Below, piece after piece: positions 53,143 through 61,445 of a DNA stretch of 64,000 bases (the first letter of the stretch is position 1; the number at the start of each line of letters is the position of its first letter). Both the position numbers and the translations under genes were made by a program. Source of the DNA: Promicromonospora panici (GTDB taxonomy: Bacteria > Actinomycetota > Actinomycetes > Actinomycetales > Cellulomonadaceae); assembly GCF_900608595.1 (NCBI RefSeq), contig NZ_UWYY01000010.1:124001-188000 (forward strand), given 5' to 3'. The notes beneath the pieces are model-generated. The model saw only the letters and a list, made by a program, of their open reading frames with translations, made no database searches and was not told where the DNA came from.

Positions 53143-53170
53143 TGAACGCTGTTCAAGTGAACACCGTTAA
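53143..53170. promoter_or_regulatory. Tandem TetR operators before bioY
   Basis: TGAAC-GCT-GTTCA (53143-53155, perfect) and TGAAC-ACC-GTTAA (53158-53170) repeat at 15-bp spacing between the TetR gene and bioY, immediately upstream of the AAGGAG site. Confidence 0.72.
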
Positions 53171-53180
53171 GGAGAAGCAG

Positions 53181-53810
53181 TTGCGAGACGATCAAGCACC
53201 ACGCCGATGGGCGTTGGATGCGACCGATCTGGCGCGCGTGGCCGTATTCGCGGCTCTGGTCGCCGCCCTCGGCCTGCCGGGCGCCTTCAGCGTCTTCGGC
53301 GGCGTGCCGATCACGGCGCAGACCTTCGGGGTCATGCTCGCCGGCGCGATCCTCGGGCCGCGGCTCGGTGCGCTCTCCATGACCGCGCTGCTCGCCCTGG
53401 TCGCCGCGGGGCTTCCGCTGCTGGCCGGCGGGCGCGGCGGCATCAGCGTCTTCGTCGGACCGTCCGCCGGCTATCTGATCGGCTGGATCGCGGGGGCGTT
53501 CGTCATCGGGCTGATCGTGCACTCGTCGGCCCGCAAGCCGGCCGTGTGGCGGACGGCGCTCGCCATGCTCGTCGGCGGGATCCTTGTTGTTTATGCCTTC
53601 GGCATCCCCGTCCAGAGCCTGGTCACCCGGCTGCCGCTCGCGGAGACGGCGTTGACCAGCCTCGTGTTCATCCCCGGCGACCTGGTGAAGGCCGCGCTGG
53701 CGACGCTCACCGTCGGCACGCTCCTGCGCGCGTATCCCCGCGCGTTCCGGCGAACCTGGCTTCCCAGCGGACGCCAGGAGGCCGACGCCCCGACGTCGCC
53801 GGCCCCATGA
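53181..53810 (+). CDS. bioY: Biotin transporter substrate-binding protein BioY
   Basis: This 209-aa ECF S-component has six hydrophobic helices: VAVFAALVAALGLPGAFSVF, GGVPITAQTFGVMLAGAILG and GPSAGYLIGWIAGAFVIGLI (BioY GPSxGYLxG motif). TTG 53181 is chosen since AAGGAG lies 6 nt upstream; an earlier ATG would start in the operator. It overlaps the ligase gene as ATGA and is first in the biotin-uptake operon. Confidence 0.92.
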   Translation: MRDDQAPRRWALDATDLARVAVFAALVAALGLPGAFSVFGGVPITAQTFGVMLAGAILGPRLGALSMTALLALVAAGLPLLAGGRGGISVFVGPSAGYLIGWIAGAFVIGLIVHSSARKPAVWRTALAMLVGGILVVYAFGIPVQSLVTRLPLAETALTSLVFIPGDLVKAALATLTVGTLLRAYPRAFRRTWLPSGRQEADAPTSPAP

Positions 53811-55027
53811 CGCCGCGCATCGTCGTGCTGTACGGCGCCGCGCACGAGGTGGTCGACCGGGTTCGCGCGGTGCGCGCCGCGGGCGACATCCCGCTCGTCG
53901 GCGACGGGCGCTGGCCCGAGGCGCAACGTAGCGCCGTGCACGACCTGGTGCGCGACGCGCGCCCGCCGCTCGGCGCGGCCTGGGCGTCGCTCACCTCCGG
54001 GAGCAGCGGCACACCACGCGTCGTGCTGCGCACGGCCGCATCCTGGGAGCGGTCGTTTCCCGCGGTCTCCGCGCTCCTGGGCCACCCCGCCGTGCCCGAC
54101 GCCGAACGGGTGGTCGCCCTGCCCGCGCCGCCGTCGTCCTCGCTGACCCTGTTCTCTGTGGCGCACGCACTGGGCGGCGGTCCGCGGCCGGTGTTCCCGG
54201 GGACCGACGGGAGCCTCGCGGAGGCCACCTCGTTCCACGGCACACCGCACGCGCTGGGCGCCCTGCTCGACGGCGGACAGCTCCCGCGCGTGCGGACCGC
54301 GCTCGTCGGCGGCTCCCACCTGGACGACGAGGTGCGTGCGCTCGCCGAGTCCCGGGGCATCCGCGTGATCGCCTACTACGGCGCGGCGGAGCTCTCGTTC
54401 GTGGCCGTCGACGACGGCACCGGCCTGCGCCCCTTCCCCGGGGTGGACGTCGAGGTGCGCGATCGCGAGCTGTGGGTGCGATCCCCGTTCGCGGCCCTCG
54501 GCTACCTCGGCGACGGCGGGCCGCTGCGCACCGACGGGGACTGGGCGACGGTCGGCGACCTCGCTGAGCTCGACGCCGGGGCCGACGCCGGGGCCGACGC
54601 CGAAACCGAAACCGACGTCGAAACCGACGCTGGGACCGTTACCGACGCCGGCACCGGCACCGGCACCGCGACGCTCCGCCTGCGCGGCCGGGCGGACGGC
54701 GCCATCCTTACTGCCTCGGCGACCGTGATCCCCGAGGAGGTCGAGGCCGAGCTCCGGCAGATCCCCGCGGTCGGGGACGCCGTCGTCTTCGGCTACCCCG
54801 CGCCCGGTGTCGGAGCCCTCGTCGCCGCAATGCTGGAACCGGCTCCCGGCGCCCCCGAGATCGGCACGGGCACGCTGCGCGGCATCGTGTCCGGCCGGCT
54901 GGGCCCGGCACACCGGCCCCGGATCTGGTTCACGGGCGAGCTGCCGCGCAACGCCTCGGGAAAGCCCGTCCGGGCCGAGATCGTCCGCCGCGCGCTCGCC
55001 GGGGAGGTGAGCAGGGTTGCCGGATGA
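53807..55027 (+). CDS. AMP-binding acyl-CoA synthetase, short form
   Basis: The product has 406 aa and the adenylation core: LTSGSSGTPRVVL (P-loop-like, residue 61), YYGAAELSFVAVDD, GYLGDGG, DGDWATVGDLAELD and LRGRADGAILTASATVIPEEVEAEL, with C-terminal NASGKPVRAEIV (Lys). The N-terminus is about 100 residues shorter than usual, and the hinge before the C-domain holds an acidic repeat of Asp/Ala/Thr. By analogy with Bacillus yhfUTS (BioY-ligase-thiolase), it may activate a dicarboxylic or fatty acid for biotin precursor supply. Confidence 0.8.
   Translation: MTPRIVVLYGAAHEVVDRVRAVRAAGDIPLVGDGRWPEAQRSAVHDLVRDARPPLGAAWASLTSGSSGTPRVVLRTAASWERSFPAVSALLGHPAVPDAERVVALPAPPSSSLTLFSVAHALGGGPRPVFPGTDGSLAEATSFHGTPHALGALLDGGQLPRVRTALVGGSHLDDEVRALAESRGIRVIAYYGAAELSFVAVDDGTGLRPFPGVDVEVRDRELWVRSPFAALGYLGDGGPLRTDGDWATVGDLAELDAGADAGADAETETDVETDAGTVTDAGTGTGTATLRLRGRADGAILTASATVIPEEVEAELRQIPAVGDAVVFGYPAPGVGALVAAMLEPAPGAPEIGTGTLRGIVSGRLGPAHRPRIWFTGELPRNASGKPVRAEIVRRALAGEVSRVAG
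54572..54667 (+). repeat. Tandem 12-bp repeat in the ligase gene
   Basis: Units like GACGCCGGGGCC, GACGCCGAAACC and GACGTCGAAACC (some cut to 6 bp) encode a DAGADAGADAETETDVETDA-type linker between the two adenylation subdomains. The repeat preserves frame at any copy number and is likely length-variable between strains. Confidence 0.75.
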
Positions 55028-56144
55028 CGCGGTCATCGTCGCCGCCCGCCGGACGCCGATCGGCACCCGCGGGCGGGCCCTGGCGTCCCTGAACGTCGAG
55101 CAGCTCGCCGCCCCCGTCATCCGTGCCGCGCGGGCCGACGCCGAGGAGGCCGTCGGGCACCAGCTCGATGTGGCCGACGTCGTGCTCGGCAACTGCATGG
55201 GCCCGGGCGGCAACCCGGCCCGGGTCTCCGCCCTGGCGGCCGGGCTTGGTATCGAGGTCACCGGGGCGACCGTCGACCGGCAGTGCGGCAGCGGCCTCGC
55301 CGCGGTGCTCGAAGCCGCGACGGCGATCCGCGCCGGGGACGATCGCCCGCGGATCGCCGGCGGCGTCGAGAGCGCGTCGACGGCTCCGGCCCGGTCGGTC
55401 GACGGCGTGCGCTACGACCGCGCCCCGTTCGCCCCGCAGGGGTGGCCCGACCCGGACATGGTGCAGGCCGCCCAGGACCTGGCTGCCGCCGACGGCATCA
55501 GCCGGGACCGGCAGGACGCGCACGCCGCGCGCAGCCATCACCGGGCGCGGGCCGCCCGTGATGCGGGGCGGTTCGCGGCCGAGCTCGTACCCGTGGCAGG
55601 ACTGGCCGCCGACGACTCCATCGGGGTCGCCGAGCGGTTGCTGCCCCGGCTGCCGGCCCTGTTCGACGGCGGCACCCTCACCGCCGGGACGGCCACGCGC
55701 ATCAGCGACGGAGCGGCGGCGGTCGCGATCGTGCCCCGCCGGCTCGCGGGGCACGCGCCCGGCCTCGCGATCCGGGCGCACGCGGTGGTCGGCTGTGATC
55801 CGGCGCTGCCCGGAGCCGGGGCTGCGCCGGCCGTCCGGGCAGCGCTCGGCTCCGCCGGGGCCGACGTCGGCGATGTCGCGGCGTTCGAGATCGTCGAGGC
55901 GTTCGCGGCCCAGTCGCTGGCCGTGCTCGGCCGCCTCGGCCTCGACGACGACGACCCGCGCGTGTGCGCCGACGGCGGAGCACTGGCGCTGGGCCATCCG
56001 TGGGGCGCGAGCGGCGCGGTCAGCGTGGTGCGGCTGTTCGGCCGGCTCGTCCGCGCGGGTGCCCCCGCCGGGACGCTCGGGGTCGCGGCGGCGTCCGTGG
56101 GCGGCGGGATGGGCGTCGCGGCGGTCGTGGAGGTGATCCGATGA
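55017..56144 (+). CDS. Thiolase-family protein (acetyl-CoA acetyltransferase-like)
   Basis: The product has 375 aa with active-site Cys90 in DRQCGSGLAAVLEA, FEIVEAFAAQ (usual NEAF block, here VEAF) and GGALALGHPWGASGA (His327). The final catalytic Cys block CxGGG is ASVGGGMG, with Ser360 in place of Cys. The acyl-transfer residue is kept, but the second Cys that deprotonates acetyl-CoA is replaced. TTG start with GGGGAGG upstream. It overlaps the ligase by 11 nt and bioM by 4 nt. Confidence 0.85.
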   Translation: MPDDAVIVAARRTPIGTRGRALASLNVEQLAAPVIRAARADAEEAVGHQLDVADVVLGNCMGPGGNPARVSALAAGLGIEVTGATVDRQCGSGLAAVLEAATAIRAGDDRPRIAGGVESASTAPARSVDGVRYDRAPFAPQGWPDPDMVQAAQDLAAADGISRDRQDAHAARSHHRARAARDAGRFAAELVPVAGLAADDSIGVAERLLPRLPALFDGGTLTAGTATRISDGAAAVAIVPRRLAGHAPGLAIRAHAVVGCDPALPGAGAAPAVRAALGSAGADVGDVAAFEIVEAFAAQSLAVLGRLGLDDDDPRVCADGGALALGHPWGASGAVSVVRLFGRLVRAGAPAGTLGVAAASVGGGMGVAAVVEVIR

Positions 56145-56827
56145 GCGGCCTCGACCTCCAGGGTGTGAGCGTGCGCCTGGGCGACACGGACGTGCTGCGC
56201 GACGTGACGCTCTCGCTGGACGTGCGGACGATCGCGATCATCGGCGAGAACGGCTCGGGCAAGTCGACGCTGGCGCGCCTGCTCAGCGGCCTGGTCGTCG
56301 CGAGCGACGGCACCGTGCGTGTCCTCGGCCTGGACCCGGTGCGCCAGGCCGCGGAGCTGCGCCGTCGGGTCGCGGTGGTCTTCAGCAACCCCGACGCGCA
56401 GATCATCATGCCCACCGTGACCGAGGACGTCGCGTTCTCCCTGCGCACCGAGAAGGCGCCGCGCCACGAGAAAGCCGAGCGGGTCGCCGCCGCCCTCGAC
56501 CGGTTCGGCCTCGCCGAGCTCGCCACCCGGTCGTCGCACGAGCTGTCTGGCGGCGAGAAGCAGCTGCTCGCGCTGTGCGGGGCGTTCGTCCGGCGTCCGG
56601 ACCTGGTGGTCGCCGACGAGCCGACCGCCTACCTGGACGCGCGCAACGCCCGCCGGATCGCCGACCACCTGCTCGCCGACGCGGCTCATCGCCTCGTCCT
56701 GGTCACCCACGACCTGGGGCTGGCCCGGCGCTGCGACACGGCAGTGCTCGTCGAGGACGGGACGGTCACCGCGGTCGGGGCGCCCGAGCGCGTGATCGCC
56801 ACGTACGAGGCGGGGATCCGATGGTGA
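56141..56827 (+). CDS. bioM: ECF transporter ATP-binding protein BioM
   Basis: The product has 228 aa: Walker A IIGENGSGKSTLARLLSG, Q-loop VVFSNPDAQIIMPTVTEDVAF (ECF-type), signature ELSGGEKQLLALCGAF, Walker B LVVADEPTAYLD and H-loop LVTHDLGLA. This is a CbiO/EcfA-like ATPase for biotin uptake, overlapping the thiolase (ATGA) and bioN (7 nt). Confidence 0.92.
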   Translation: MSGLDLQGVSVRLGDTDVLRDVTLSLDVRTIAIIGENGSGKSTLARLLSGLVVASDGTVRVLGLDPVRQAAELRRRVAVVFSNPDAQIIMPTVTEDVAFSLRTEKAPRHEKAERVAAALDRFGLAELATRSSHELSGGEKQLLALCGAFVRRPDLVVADEPTAYLDARNARRIADHLLADAAHRLVLVTHDLGLARRCDTAVLVEDGTVTAVGAPERVIATYEAGIRW

Positions 56828-57417
56828 CGCTGTACCGCCCCGGAGACAGCCCGTGGCACCGGCTGCGGCCAGGGCCGAAGATGGCCCTGCTCCTGCTGAT
56901 CGTGCTCGGCGTCTGCCTGCTCCCGGTGACCTGGTGGGCCGCCGGGGTCATGACCGGCGTCTGCCTCGTCTGCTATGCCGTACCGGACGTGGGGATGCGC
57001 GAGCTCGGCCGTCAGCTGTTCACGGCCCGCTGGATCCTCGGCGTGACCCTCGCCGGACAGCTGATCTTCCTCGGCCCGGAGAGTGCGGCCGCGAACACCG
57101 TGCGGGTCGCCGTGGCCTGCGCGCTCGCCGCGCTGCTCGCACTGACCACCCCGGCGACCGAGCTGCTGGAGACGATCGAGCGGGCGATGGCGCCGTTGGC
57201 GTGGCTGCGTATCGACCCGCGGCGCGCCGCGCTGACGCTGTCCGTGACGCTGAGCACGCTGCCGGTGCTCGCCACCCTCGCCCGCGACGTGCGCGAGGCC
57301 CAGCGCGCCCGTGGCGGCGGACGAAGCCTGCGGCACTTCGCGATGCCGTTCCTGGTCATGGCGCTCAAGCACGCGGACGAGCTCGGCGACGCCCTGGCCG
57401 CACGCGGTGTTCGATGA
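56821..57417 (+). CDS. bioN: ECF transporter transmembrane protein BioN
   Basis: This 198-aa EcfT/CbiQ-like coupling protein has hydrophobic helices and an LLALTTPATELLETIERAM segment, and ends with the EcfT A-R-G pattern (REAQRARGGGRSLRHFAMPF and ALAARGVR). With BioM and BioY it completes the biotin ECF importer. Confidence 0.87.
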   Translation: MVTLYRPGDSPWHRLRPGPKMALLLLIVLGVCLLPVTWWAAGVMTGVCLVCYAVPDVGMRELGRQLFTARWILGVTLAGQLIFLGPESAAANTVRVAVACALAALLALTTPATELLETIERAMAPLAWLRIDPRRAALTLSVTLSTLPVLATLARDVREAQRARGGGRSLRHFAMPFLVMALKHADELGDALAARGVR

Positions 57418-57430
57418 AGCGAGGCGTGCG

Positions 57431-57769
57431 ATGAGGCCGGTCGTGCTGGGCCCGACGGTCGACGAGCAGACCAGGTGCGTCCACTATCGGACGCCGCTGG
57501 ACGTCATCGCGATCCGGTTCGCGTGCTGCGGCCGGTACTACCCGTGCCATCTGTGCCATGACCAGACCGCCGACCATCCGTCGCGGCCGTGGCCGTCCGG
57601 CGCAGGTGACCAGCGGGCGGTGCTGTGCGGCGTGTGCTGGACGGAGCTGACCGTCGCGGAGTACCGAGGTGCCGCGCGCTGCCCGGCGTGCGCGGCCGCG
57701 TTCAACCCGCGATGCGCCCTCCACCATCCGATCTACTTCGCGCCCGACCTGGCAGAGTCGTCCCCGTGA
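57431..57769 (+). CDS. CHY zinc finger protein
   Basis: The 112-aa protein contains CVHYRTPLDVIAIRFACCG (the CHY triad), YYPCHLCHD, LCGVCWTELTV, CPACAAAFNPRCALHH: at least nine Cys and six His in the order of the CHY-type zinc finger. The stop overlaps the hydrolase start (GTGA). As the last small gene of the biotin operon its role is unclear; a metal-dependent link is possible. Confidence 0.87.
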   Translation: MRPVVLGPTVDEQTRCVHYRTPLDVIAIRFACCGRYYPCHLCHDQTADHPSRPWPSGAGDQRAVLCGVCWTELTVAEYRGAARCPACAAAFNPRCALHHPIYFAPDLAESSP

Positions 57770-59229
57770 CTGACGACCGCACCGCACAGACCCTTCGCTC
57801 GATCGCTCCCTACCTGGCCGACTGGGCCTCGTTCCAGGCCGCCTACCACGGCATCCCCGGCCTGCAGCTCGCCGTCGGACGCCGCGGCGAGGTCTTCGTC
57901 GACCTCGCCTGGGGCAAGGCCAACCTCGAGACGGGGGAGGACCTCACCAGCGACCACCTGTTCCGCATCGCGTCGCACTCCAAGACGTTCACCGGCGTCC
58001 TCATCATGCAGCTCGTCGAGCGCGGCGAGCTGCGCCTGGACGACGCCGTCGGCGACCACGTCCCCGAGCTCGACGGCTCGGTCGCCGCCGACGTCACCGT
58101 CCGGGAGCTGCTCGGGCACCAGGCCGGCATCATCCGCGACTCGTCCGACGGCGACTTCTGGCAGCACCACAAGCCCTTCCTCGACCGCGACGAGATCCTG
58201 GAGTGCGTGCGCACCGAGGGCATCGTGTTCGAGCCCAACGAGCACTTCAAGTACACGAACATCGGTTACAGCCTGCTCGGCGTCATCATCGAGCAGGTCA
58301 CCGGCAAGACGTACGACGAGGTCGCGCGCACCGCCGTGATCGAGCCCCTGGGCCTGACCCGGACCGGGACCGAGCTGGACCCCGCCCGCGCCGCCGAGTA
58401 CGCGGCCGGCCACACCGGCCGCATCACGCACGAGGACGCCCGCCACGTCGTCCCGCACGTCGACACCCGCGCCATGGCCGCCGCCACCGGCTGGTACTCG
58501 ACCGCGCTCGAGATGCTCCGCTACGGTGCCACGCACGTGTTCGGCGACACCACGCTGATCAGCGACGCCAGCAAGCGCATCATGCAGCGCGAGGAGTCCC
58601 GCGTCGTGGTGCGCGGCAAGGAGCTCGGCCGGTACGGCGTCGGCATGGGGATCGGCAAGATCGGGGACCGCGAGGTCGTCGGGCACTCGGGCGGTTACCC
58701 CGGGCACATCACCCGCACCTACATCGACCCCGTCGACGGGCTCGTCGTCTCCTCCCTGACCAACTCCGTCGACGGCAAGGCCGAGCAGATCGCCGTCGGT
58801 GTGCTTCAGCTGATCGACCTGGCGCTCGCGGCCGCGGAGGAAGTAGCGGCCTCTGGTTCCGGCTCCGGCGTCGACGCCGGGAAGGGGGCGGACGGCGATC
58901 CGGTGCCGCCCATCCCTGCGGACGCGCCCTTCGGGCGCTTCGCCAACCTGTGGGGCGTGTCCGACGTCGTGGACCTCGGCGGGATCGTGCACGTGATCAA
59001 CCCGCGCGCGGCGGAGCCGGCGGAGGTCGCGCAGCGGTTCGTCGTGTCCGACGGCCGGCTGGTGCACGAGTCTGTCCCCGGGTTCGGCACGGTCGGCGAG
59101 CCGGTCCAGGTCGAGCGGGACGCCGACGGCGCCGTCGTCTCCGCTCGGATCGGGGCCTTGACGTCGTGGCCGGTAGAAGAGTTCCGGGCGCGGGCTGCCG
59201 AAGCCGTGCTGAGCCGGCGAGCGATGTAG
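57766..59229 (+). CDS. Serine hydrolase, beta-lactamase family (class C-like)
   Basis: The product has 487 aa without a signal peptide. FRIASHSKTFTGVLIMQLVE has the Ser-x-x-Lys motif, FKYTNIGYSLLG the Tyr-x-Asn motif and EVVGHSGGYPGH the His-Ser-Gly third motif. The C-terminal domain (YIDPVDGLVVSSLTN, LWGVSDVVDLGGIVHVIN) follows a Gly/Ser/Ala linker (SGSGSGVDAGKGADGDP). It is translationally coupled to the CHY gene. The substrate is unknown; lipid or peptide esters are possible. Confidence 0.88.
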   Translation: MTDDRTAQTLRSIAPYLADWASFQAAYHGIPGLQLAVGRRGEVFVDLAWGKANLETGEDLTSDHLFRIASHSKTFTGVLIMQLVERGELRLDDAVGDHVPELDGSVAADVTVRELLGHQAGIIRDSSDGDFWQHHKPFLDRDEILECVRTEGIVFEPNEHFKYTNIGYSLLGVIIEQVTGKTYDEVARTAVIEPLGLTRTGTELDPARAAEYAAGHTGRITHEDARHVVPHVDTRAMAAATGWYSTALEMLRYGATHVFGDTTLISDASKRIMQREESRVVVRGKELGRYGVGMGIGKIGDREVVGHSGGYPGHITRTYIDPVDGLVVSSLTNSVDGKAEQIAVGVLQLIDLALAAAEEVAASGSGSGVDAGKGADGDPVPPIPADAPFGRFANLWGVSDVVDLGGIVHVINPRAAEPAEVAQRFVVSDGRLVHESVPGFGTVGEPVQVERDADGAVVSARIGALTSWPVEEFRARAAEAVLSRRAM

Positions 59230-59258
59230 GTCCGGGGAAGTGGTTACTGCCCGGGGTG

Positions 59259-59295
59259 GGTAACGGGCAGGTAGCACTGCTACCTGTCCGTTACC
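59259..59295. terminator. Long terminator-like hairpin
   Basis: GGTAACGGGCAGGTAGCA (59259-59276) and TGCTACCTGTCCGTTACC (59278-59295) form an 18-bp stem with one wobble. Flanking CCCGGG repeats extend the symmetry. It separates two convergent transcripts. Confidence 0.75.
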
Positions 59296-59377
59296 CCGTC
59301 CCGGGTACTTGGTTCCCGGAGCGAAAATGGCCCGGACGCGTGGCCCTTCCCCGCAGGCCCTCGCACGTGTTGTCTCG

Positions 59378-59905
59378 CTAGCCGCCGTTGATCGAGGCCG
59401 CGTTGCCCTCGCCGCCGATGTTGATCGCGTTGTTGGACCCGAGATGGATCTGGGGTCCGCGATACGTCGCGTCCTGCTGCGCGCGGTTGGCATCGTTCTG
59501 GACCCGGTCCAGGGGATCCCGCGTCCAGCTGCTCAGCACCACCGCGACGCGGCCACCCATCCGGATGTGGAGCTCGTACCAGATCTTGCGTGATCCGCGG
59601 CGCGCGAGGATGTAGACGAGGACGCCCGCAGCGATGAGCACGCACCCGACCGTCACGACCCCGGCCGGCGTCAGGTCGGGCACCACGGCGATGACCACGT
59701 TCCCCCCGAACACGAGCACGAGGCCGGCCAGGATGGACAGCCTGGCCAGGAACTTCGCGAACCCGTGGGTGGAGCGGGGCGGCCGCTTCCACCAGCTCTC
59801 CATACCCTCGATGTGCTGGACGGAGTACGAGCTGCCGCCCACCCAGAGCAGACCGTCCGCAACCTGCACGGTGAGGTTCACGGGCGGCTTGCTGTCCTGG
59901 CTCAC
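59378..59905 (-). CDS. DUF6232-like membrane protein with C-terminal amyloid-like motif
   Basis: The product has 175 aa. The N-terminal part has a PH-like strand order (VNLTVQVADGLLWVGGSSYS, MESWW), and two adjacent helices span residues 55-100. Then come WYELHIRMGGRVAVVLSSWT and a polar DANRAQQDA helix. The C-terminus ends SNNAINIGGEGNAASINGG. That motif also opens the adjacent gene product. It overlaps the partner gene by 4 nt. Confidence 0.7.
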   Translation of the reverse strand: MSQDSKPPVNLTVQVADGLLWVGGSSYSVQHIEGMESWWKRPPRSTHGFAKFLARLSILAGLVLVFGGNVVIAVVPDLTPAGVVTVGCVLIAAGVLVYILARRGSRKIWYELHIRMGGRVAVVLSSWTRDPLDRVQNDANRAQQDATYRGPQIHLGSNNAINIGGEGNAASINGG

Positions 59906-60255
59906 AGGCCGAGCGCCTTCATCGCATCGCCGACGGCCTTGGCGGCGCCTGCGGCCAGGGTTGTCGTGCCGCTCAGCCCGTCGATGAACGAACGCGCCAG
60001 CGTCAGCTTGCGACCGAGGCGCGCCGAGTCGTGCGCCGGAACCTGCGCGATCTCTTCGGCCACCTCGTCGAGCACCGCACGGTCGCTCTCCGGGACCTGC
60101 GTCGCCAGGGCACGTATCGCCTCGACGGCGGCGATCAGCTCGCTGGGTGCGACGCCGCTCGAGTAGTTCGTCACGCGCGCGGTGTTGCCGGAGCCGCCGA
60201 TGTTGATGGCATTGCCGGAACCAGCGGTGAAGCTGTTTTCCGAGATGTTGTTCAA
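59902..60255 (-). CDS. Small protein with N-terminal amyloid-like motif
   Basis: The product has 117 aa. The N-terminus ENSFTAGSGNAINIGGSGNT is followed by a helical bundle (IAAVEAIRALATQVPESDRA, VLDEVAEEIAQVP) and a hydrophobic Gly/Ala tail (GTTTLAAGAAKAVGDAMKAL). The GSGNAINIGGSGNTA block closely repeats the C-terminus of the downstream membrane protein. Such shared motifs in adjacent genes are a hallmark of bacterial amyloid signalling (BASS) pairs. The function is inferred, not known. Confidence 0.7.
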   Translation of the reverse strand: MNNISENSFTAGSGNAINIGGSGNTARVTNYSSGVAPSELIAAVEAIRALATQVPESDRAVLDEVAEEIAQVPAHDSARLGRKLTLARSFIDGLSGTTTLAAGAAKAVGDAMKALGL

Positions 60256-60442
60256 GGGCTTATTCCTCTGCTGTGTCAGCGGGACAGTCGACAGGAGCTG
60301 GGCACACGACGAACAGAGCTAGATCTTTCCAGATCTCGAAGGGCCGAGGGGCGAAAGAGCGCCGGAGGCGGGCGAAAATCTTGCCTGCGTGCTGAGGCCG
60401 CGCTGAGCCGCCGAGACACCCCGGCCCCGGTAACGTTGCAGC

Positions 60443-61333
60443 GTGACTTTCAACGAGGGCGGGCAGTTCGAGGGCGGCCGGGTCCGCAAGGGCGGCGGAC
60501 GCCGCGGCGCCGTCGCCGTGGGTGGCGGAGGCGGCGTCGTGCTCGTCATCGCGCTGGTGTACATGCTGCTGACCGGCAACAGCCCGCAGGACATCCTCGG
60601 CGGCGCCACGTCCGACGGCGGCAGCCAGGGCGAGACGGGCTACATCGGAGACTGCACGGCCGAGGAGGCCAACACGGACCCCGAGTGCCGCCTGAACGCC
60701 GCGGTCCAGTCGCTCGACGCGTACTGGGTGACGACCCTCCCGGAGCAGGGCGGGGTCGAGTACCAGGAACCCGGGGTCGTGAGCTTCACCGAAGCCGTGG
60801 ACACCGGCTGCGGCTCGGCGACGTCGGCCACGGGGCCGTTCTACTGCCCCGCCGACGCCACCGTGTACGAGGACCTCGCGTTCTACGACCAGCTGTCCAG
60901 CCAGTTCGGGGCCGAGGGCGGGCCGCTGGCCGAGATGTACGTGACGGCGCACGAGTTCGGGCACCACATCGAGAACCAGCTGGGGCTGTTCGAGCGGGCG
61001 GACCGGTCGGGCACCGGGCCGGAGTCCGACTCGGTGCGGATCGAGCTGATGGCCGACTGCCTCGCCGGGATGTGGGCGGGCACCGCCGCGACCACCGAGG
61101 ACCCGGACACGGGCGTCCCGTTCCTCGAACCGATCACGCGGGATGAGCTGGAGCAGGCGCTCTCGGCCGCGGCCGCCGTCGGCGACGACAACATCCAGCG
61201 GCGCTCCGGCGGCGATGTGAACCCCGAGGCGTTCTCCCACGGCTCCAGCGAGCAGCGCGTCCGGTGGTTCACCATCGGCTACGAGGGCGGCACCATCCAG
61301 GACTGCAATGCGCTGGACGCGTCCCGCCTCTGA
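60443..61333 (+). CDS. Neutral zinc metallopeptidase (YpfJ family)
   Basis: The product has 296 aa. It is anchored by one hydrophobic helix (AVAVGGGGGVVLVIALVYML). Catalytic MYVTAHEFGHHIENQLGLFE holds HEFGHH with HExxH, followed by RIELMADCLAGMWAG with the third ligand. The fold is the YpfJ/zinc metallopeptidase type. GTG start. It precedes the thrS leader and lies upstream in the same orientation. Confidence 0.9.
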   Translation: MTFNEGGQFEGGRVRKGGGRRGAVAVGGGGGVVLVIALVYMLLTGNSPQDILGGATSDGGSQGETGYIGDCTAEEANTDPECRLNAAVQSLDAYWVTTLPEQGGVEYQEPGVVSFTEAVDTGCGSATSATGPFYCPADATVYEDLAFYDQLSSQFGAEGGPLAEMYVTAHEFGHHIENQLGLFERADRSGTGPESDSVRIELMADCLAGMWAGTAATTEDPDTGVPFLEPITRDELEQALSAAAAVGDDNIQRRSGGDVNPEAFSHGSSEQRVRWFTIGYEGGTIQDCNALDASRL

Positions 61334-61348
61334 GGCTACGGTGCTGGC

Positions 61349-61399
61349 ATGCACCTCAGCGCACGCACGACGACGCCGGACCCCTCCGGCGCGCGCTGA
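61349..61399 (+). CDS. 16-aa threonine-rich leader peptide of an attenuator
   Basis: ATG opens MHLSARTTTPDPSGAR then TGA. Codons 7-9 are three consecutive ACG (Thr), in front of a threonyl-tRNA synthetase-like gene. It is followed by a hairpin 61374-61391 and a terminator 61419-61445. The placement is that of a classical leader: stalling at the Thr codons on low charged tRNA-Thr would disfavour the first hairpin. No strong ribosome site is visible before the ATG. Confidence 0.7.
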   Translation: MHLSARTTTPDPSGAR

Positions 61400-61445
61400 C
61401 CCTGCACTTCAGCAACCAGGCCCCGGAGCTCGCTCCGGGGCCTTT
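61374..61445 (+). promoter_or_regulatory. Transcription attenuator upstream of thrS
   Basis: CGCCGGA-CCCC-TCCGGCG (61374-61391) starts at the last Thr codon. The second stem GGCCCCGGAG-CTCG-CTCCGGGGCC (61419-61442) is followed by TTT. CTCCGG (61384-61389) can instead pair with CCGGAG (61424-61429), giving mutually exclusive antiterminator and terminator forms. This is deduced from base pairing, not folded computationally. Confidence 0.65.

Noticed and set aside
59221..59300. GC-rich symmetric stretch as possible small RNA or REP array
   Set aside because: A single long hairpin between convergent genes is better explained as a terminator.
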